This document shows, one piece after another, positions 60,101 to 64,000 of a stretch of DNA of 64,000 bases. The DNA is from Monocercomonoides exilis. Its lineage: Eukaryota > Preaxostyla > Oxymonadida > Polymastigidae. The DNA lies in NCBI GenBank assembly GCA_001643675.2, contig LSRY02000017.1:930001-994000 (forward strand), written 5' to 3'. The notes beneath the pieces were generated by a model, which did no database searches, was not told where the DNA came from, and saw only the letters and a program-made list of their open reading frames with translations. Position 1 is the first letter of the stretch. Every line of letters starts with the position of its first letter. The translations under genes and the position numbers were made by a program.

Positions 60101-63100
60101 CTTATACCGTCGAATTCTTTGAAGCGTCAACTTGGATATGAGAATATTTTCCTTCGTTCATTTCCTATTCCAGTTAACTTGTCAAGGCTCAGAATAGATC
60201 AAGCGAAATGCACTCAGCAAAATCAAAGCAAATTTGGAATTGTCGAAAGTTCAGAACTGTTAACTGTTCCTTCAACCACAGCTGAATTAGCAAATTCATC
60301 AAAAAGCACAACAGAAAAATATCCTTTAAAGCAGTCCAATAATAGTTTTTCTTCTCTTTTCCCCTTTGGCATTGATCCATATACGCCGCTTTTATATACT
60401 TATTCGTTCTCTTCGCGTGTTATATCGCAAGGAACCTTCTGTACACTCCCAGTCACTCAATCTTTCTCTCTGCTATCTTCGTCTTCCTCCACAACTCTGG
60501 GGAATTACTTGCTCACTCGCCTGAGCAAGCACATTCTCTGTCAGAGTTGTAATGCCTTGATGCAGGATCATCTGGATTCGTTTGAGACAGAAGGTTTTCG
60601 AGTGGATGTTGCTGTTGAGAAACTGTCGTCTGCTCAGATTCACTGGAAGAATCACAGCAAAAGAGAAAGAAAAAGTGAAATGAAGAAGGACAAAGAAGTG
60701 GAAGATACAAAAAAAGATGAGAGCGACAAAAAATTTTGCCATAATGAAAAAGACAATAAAAAGCACTCTGATACTGAAGATATTGAAGTAAATGCAAATT
60801 CTATTTCCGCAAATGATACTCCCCCTTCTTCAAAATCTCCGAATATTACAAATACACATTTTTCTTCTTCCTCGTCTACCTCTTCAACAAATGTTGGCTC
60901 AACTCAAATAGATTTCGAAGATGACTCTTATATTACAATTTTCAATAGATGTCGCGTCTGCAGAAAGCAAATAACTCCTCAAAAGAGAGTACCGGGGAAG
61001 CTGCTTCAGATGCCTTTGTCTCTTTTCATTTTTATGCTTGCTCAAAACGGAGAGAAGCGAAATAAAGTGAGTCCTTATGAGTTCAAGTATGGACACAACA
61101 TAAAAAGATTGATAAGAAAAGAGAAAGAACTTGAAAGGGAACGAGAAAAAGAAAAAGAACAAGAAACTCCTCCACAAAAAGATATTGAGATTGACAATGC
61201 AACAAGCAACTTGGACATTTCAAAAGAAAGAGAAGAGATAAAAAATAAAGAGGCAAAAGATGATTTTGCTGGTGTGAGTACTTATAAAGAAAATGAAGTT
61301 GAGCTGCAAAAGCATTCTGAGTCTTTTAGTTCCACTCAAAAATTGTCACAGTCATTCTTGAAATACTCACCGTCTGTCTTGCATTCAATGCAACACGCTG
61401 AATTTGATCAAGATTTCTGTTTTTCTTCATTTATTCCTTCTTCTTCATCTGTTGCTCTTCCACTTCCAACAACATTTTTCTTTGGTGAAGGCGAGAACGA
61501 TTCAGAAAACAAAGAGTGGGAATGGATTCCGCTTCCTGTTTGTTTGTGTGATACACAAATGGAATCTGTTTTGCCTTCTTCTTTTTCACATCAATCATCA
61601 TGTCCGATTTCAACTTCTCGAAATGCGAACTTTCATTGTTATCCATACATTCCAAAATCTCCCAATGATAACGTTAGAGAAGACAACGAAGAAAGCTTCA
61701 AACAACATGAAAATCATTTAAAAGATGAATCTCTCAAACAATTAGAAGAGTTACAATCTCATCCTCGAATGGCTATTGGATGCCCCTTGTGGAGAAATGC
61801 ATCACTAACAGAAAATTCAAAGAAATCTCAGACTTACTCAAGTTTGAACTTTGATGGATATTCTTCTGGTGCATTCTCTTCCTCTTCTTTCTCTGAAATA
61901 ATCGAATGCGATCACTCTTCTTTTCTTAATACAACGATATGTTTTTCCTATCGCGATTCTGTCATTGCCTTTGAAATCTCGCCATTTTTCCCTTCTTCTC
62001 TAATTTCTCCACTGCCAACGCTTCCCCTTCCGCAAGGTCATCTCAAGCATTTTTTCGAAAGCCAACAGAAAACTGTTTGGGGTGTTGGGATGAATGTGTT
62101 TAGACAGTGCAGAATGGTTCTTTTGAATGTTGTACCAATACCTGGAAGCGTTGGAGAGGTCGCAAGCGGATTGCTTGCTAAGCTTAACGAGGAGGAAAGA
62201 GAAGTTATGTCGGATGTGGAAATGTTGGAATGGAACGAAGAGAATCATGAAACACATATCAACAGAGTTAGCGAAAATTGCACAGTTGGAGATGATAAGT
62301 ATGCTCAGGCAAAGCATAAAGGCCATATGCATTCCATTAGCAGCATACAAATGCACTCTTCAAACAATTCCATTCTTATGCTGAAACTTCTTGTGCTGAA
62401 AGCCAAAGTGCTTCACCTTTATGCTCGATGGGCTCATCGCCTCCATTCGCTTAAATCAATTCTACAAAAATACATTTCTCATACCGAAAAGAGCACTCCC
62501 CATCGAACACCATCTCCAACTGTTCCTTCGTCTTTGACTTCCTCTCCGTCTGCATCTTCATTGACTTCGCAATCATCAAATGAAATAACAAAGTCATCAT
62601 CCGTCAAGGGATTTCGTACTTCTCGTTCGTTTTCTTCCGATTTGTTTGCTGTTCCTTCAACTTCCTCATCGCTTTCATTGAAATCACAAAAGCAGATTTC
62701 AAAAGAAAAAGGCAAAAAAGATAAGACTAAAAGAGGAAAAGAGAGAAGGGAAAAGAAAGGCTCTTCGTTGGAAAAGAATCGCCGAAAATCTTCATTGGAC
62801 CTTTCGAAAAAGGTGGATCAATCATCTTCAGTTGCAGCTACTTCTCACCATTCAACAACTTCTCGAGTTGTCAGCTTTTTGATCGGGTCAAAAGGAAGCG
62901 ATGAAAGAAAAGAATCAAAATCATTTCAAAATCAAGTCATTCATTCAAAATCAAATGATATGAATGAAAATGATTCAGTAAACACTTTGAATCATAACAA
63001 AGATAAAGCGCACATTTCCAATTCCACTTCGATTTCCGTAAAGAACAGCTTGACGGACAACTCAAATATTGATCAAATTTTATCAGCGGATCTTGCCGAT

Positions 63101-64000
63101 ATGCCATTTCTGAATCCTGATACGACAAAAATTCCTGTAATAAATGAAGAAGCACTGATCTTGACTCGGAAAGCGAATACTCCTCGCAAAGAAGCAAGCG
63201 AATTACAAATTGAAAATGAAGAGCTGTTGAGCGATGCTGAAAATTGTGATGAAAGAAGTGTTTTTGACAAAGATGATGCTGCAGACGATGAATATGACAC
63301 AACTGATAAAAGAAATACAGAAAAAGCTGGATTGACTTTTCGAAATGAATGCACAATGAAAGAAAATCCGCAAGCTCAATCAATTGGCATGGTGAGAGAA
63401 ACATTCATGCAAAACGAAAAGGTGCAATTAAAACCCGGAATCGTTCTAAGTACTTTGGTGGACCATCTCACAACCACACCTGTTCCATCTCCTGTTCCTG
63501 TGCCTATTGCTTCGCCAGCTCAATCATTTACCTCCATTTTACTTCCATTGGAATCTACTGCATCATCTTCATCTGTGCTATCATATAACATGCAGCTACC
63601 GCATTCTATTGATTCAAAGGGTTTACAGCTTCAATCATCGTTTTCTCATATCGTTGAAAGAGCCGTGAAAAGTCTTCAGCAGCCATTAGATGATTCTTTA
63701 ATTGATTTTGAGTCATTTGAAAAGAATCTAGAAAAAGAAAGTGGCAACACGAAATTCGAAAAAATGCATTTACAACCTTCATTTGTGGAAGGTTCAACTC
63801 CAATCACGATCGCACAGAATGCAAACCTTGGACCAATTGAACAAGATATAAAGCAAACAAATAATATATCAGAAGATAAAAGTGTTTCCAATGTTTTATC
63901 AAGCAAACTTTCCCATCCATTGTGTGACAAAAAAGTTTCATTTCAATTAGAGGCTCAACCAGAAGCAATTCCAGATACCCAGTCATTTTATACAACAGAA
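57143..64000 (+). CDS. Fab1/PIKfyve-type phosphatidylinositol-3-phosphate 5-kinase (C-terminal kinase domain beyond right edge)
   Basis: One uninterrupted exon of at least 2286 codons runs to the window end. Residues about 173-325 match the chaperonin-like (TCP1/CCT) domain of Fab1: PRILLVSFPLDSSL, LEETIHLEEQGKDFVLKQIL, INVIATNSSICMSLCEIL and ISIVKIDNKKEMERLSYCL. The conserved Cys-rich region follows, spread over nt 60480-62030: LLTRLSKHILCQSCNALMQD, the DHLDSFETEGFRVDVAVEKL stretch, CRVCRK, LPLPQG and SYRDSVIAFEISPFFP. Fab1 makes PI(3,5)P2 on endolysosome membranes. No FYVE finger precedes the TCP1-like domain, as in the FYVE-less plant and protist forms, so membrane targeting must differ. 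Long Ser/Thr-rich linkers inflate the protein. The kinase domain is expected beyond the edge but is not seen, so activity cannot be judged. The start is the first in-frame ATG after the gap. Confidence 0.82.
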   Translation, partial: MESGFSNVEEFFTIVSLLDEQFYNQFKQNIEDVPSYLNFTLPNKILRTLNLIIPCENSHLHGLQQLLFHTLFREHLYRTILFFVKYVNLNEKWALIIYKCVLEAKDIEDKNFKNYEHPLYSNLFQVRTSMLPLTLVRFFDKQWKLCERESFVIKGLIVRGRLLTNATKSSGISPRILLVSFPLDSSLALQVKDLQFSSLITQSEDSKNSLNTFKLKVQSFFSPFTKKEKSYHPKSDLMDLEETIHLEEQGKDFVLKQILKLKINVIATNSSICMSLCEILENKGISIVKIDNKKEMERLSYCLNIPIASTFSDLEEGHVAWCDSWSILRQDDETTKKEVETKNGIENDTSEFVHGISAADIRATEEKEGLSNNELCDEYFYDYRFRCINNIADNKTSTKHILQNEKNHSEEANLYNESKFTLSISDFTNSFSSNSRSQFFPPQHFHQPSCLSSTLHSEIYLSLLSRLVPFSGANLTRSINRISQSIAVGNFSSSATSQLHCISSAKSAPSFLASFSHAEQTPDDSSFPLKNRTKEDSRSLQGTSPHSSSCFPSDYFPVKSYPQSFVFFSTKSFPRISTIVLQDPSTTQSSDPSSSPSSSASDSAFSSTLTSHESSHNELLIAARITSFALSFCQTLDYLELCSQTLSLDPSSFVAIDEMNEKTQASFNTSNANKASNHEKDDIKWRFLQLMTRSSHRVIDLYLIYQLSLHLNTFRSLLSPLLNSLSDMWFFLKIGEQTTSDCEEAKVMLPESVRLTPGFLLSSSSLIPMPSISPLNKEGLSFISPSSSVVASTTNSFGYFDRFPSPSPPFCSPISVSPFPSSLSLPVYSLLSSGFLSLSSLPAWLRLNVAMTLFHIKQVVTLLKNRFLHRKESERKETNEKSKGREDIHWLKQIIIDSQKYSYGFFQQKQHKKNWNKRVNKETIHSSSYLQAQPTNTYNFNSKETASSVGDNFASNLVNSTDLKSQVHSLLFPLLPNQTICVSSEHLIPSNSLKRQLGYENIFLRSFPIPVNLSRLRIDQAKCTQQNQSKFGIVESSELLTVPSTTAELANSSKSTTEKYPLKQSNNSFSSLFPFGIDPYTPLLYTYSFSSRVISQGTFCTLPVTQSFSLLSSSSSTTLGNYLLTRLSKHILCQSCNALMQDHLDSFETEGFRVDVAVEKLSSAQIHWKNHSKRERKSEMKKDKEVEDTKKDESDKKFCHNEKDNKKHSDTEDIEVNANSISANDTPPSSKSPNITNTHFSSSSSTSSTNVGSTQIDFEDDSYITIFNRCRVCRKQITPQKRVPGKLLQMPLSLFIFMLAQNGEKRNKVSPYEFKYGHNIKRLIRKEKELEREREKEKEQETPPQKDIEIDNATSNLDISKEREEIKNKEAKDDFAGVSTYKENEVELQKHSESFSSTQKLSQSFLKYSPSVLHSMQHAEFDQDFCFSSFIPSSSSVALPLPTTFFFGEGENDSENKEWEWIPLPVCLCDTQMESVLPSSFSHQSSCPISTSRNANFHCYPYIPKSPNDNVREDNEESFKQHENHLKDESLKQLEELQSHPRMAIGCPLWRNASLTENSKKSQTYSSLNFDGYSSGAFSSSSFSEIIECDHSSFLNTTICFSYRDSVIAFEISPFFPSSLISPLPTLPLPQGHLKHFFESQQKTVWGVGMNVFRQCRMVLLNVVPIPGSVGEVASGLLAKLNEEEREVMSDVEMLEWNEENHETHINRVSENCTVGDDKYAQAKHKGHMHSISSIQMHSSNNSILMLKLLVLKAKVLHLYARWAHRLHSLKSILQKYISHTEKSTPHRTPSPTVPSSLTSSPSASSLTSQSSNEITKSSSVKGFRTSRSFSSDLFAVPSTSSSLSLKSQKQISKEKGKKDKTKRGKERREKKGSSLEKNRRKSSLDLSKKVDQSSSVAATSHHSTTSRVVSFLIGSKGSDERKESKSFQNQVIHSKSNDMNENDSVNTLNHNKDKAHISNSTSISVKNSLTDNSNIDQILSADLADMPFLNPDTTKIPVINEEALILTRKANTPRKEASELQIENEELLSDAENCDERSVFDKDDAADDEYDTTDKRNTEKAGLTFRNECTMKENPQAQSIGMVRETFMQNEKVQLKPGIVLSTLVDHLTTTPVPSPVPVPIASPAQSFTSILLPLESTASSSSVLSYNMQLPHSIDSKGLQLQSSFSHIVERAVKSLQQPLDDSLIDFESFEKNLEKESGNTKFEKMHLQPSFVEGSTPITIAQNANLGPIEQDIKQTNNISEDKSVSNVLSSKLSHPLCDKKVSFQLEAQPEAIPDTQSFYTTE

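Overview
The window is nuclear DNA of a eukaryote. Genes are broken by short spliceosomal introns (32 inferred here, 45-310 bp). Gaps between genes are AT-rich and there is no operon layout. Spliced models read cleanly with TAA, TAG and TGA as stops. The mix of families (a spliced two-domain FtsX-type permease, a beta-helix surface receptor, casein kinase 1, very long Ser/Glu low-complexity tracts) fits an anaerobic metamonad, most likely an oxymonad such as Monocercomonoides. That assignment is inference from gene content, not from a marker gene.

Layout, left to right: a DENN-domain Rab-GEF-like gene cut by the left edge (-); a TMEM62-like metallophosphatase inflated to about 1937 aa (+); casein kinase 1 with a tail of about 1600 aa (-); a GTDC1/QTMAN-type glycosyltransferase, family function tRNA-queuosine mannosylation (+); a small secreted Cys-rich protein (+); a Glu-rich nuclear-looking protein (-); a secreted protein with a long Glu-Pro stalk (+); a giant PIAS/Siz-type SUMO E3 ligase with an N-terminal CUE domain and SUMO-interacting motifs (+); an FtsX-like permease (+); a 3 kb gene-free region; a mannose-6-phosphate-receptor-like type I membrane protein (-); a DHHC palmitoyltransferase with a long charged tail (+); a beta-helix-like receptor with an acidic cytoplasmic tail (-); two genes I do not recognise (+, +); and a Fab1/PIKfyve lipid kinase gene cut by the right edge before its kinase domain (+).

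Most gene models were rebuilt by joining exons so that reading phase and conserved family blocks both hold. The introns share an unusual donor: 22 of 32 start GTNTG (14 GTTTG, 6 GTATG, 2 GTGTG) rather than GTAAGT. Several genes (DENN, mannose-6-phosphate-receptor-like, Fab1, DHHC) belong to endomembrane or endolysosomal traffic, but nothing in the sequence shows that they are co-regulated. No rRNA, tRNA, CRISPR array, transposon or viral gene was found by eye.
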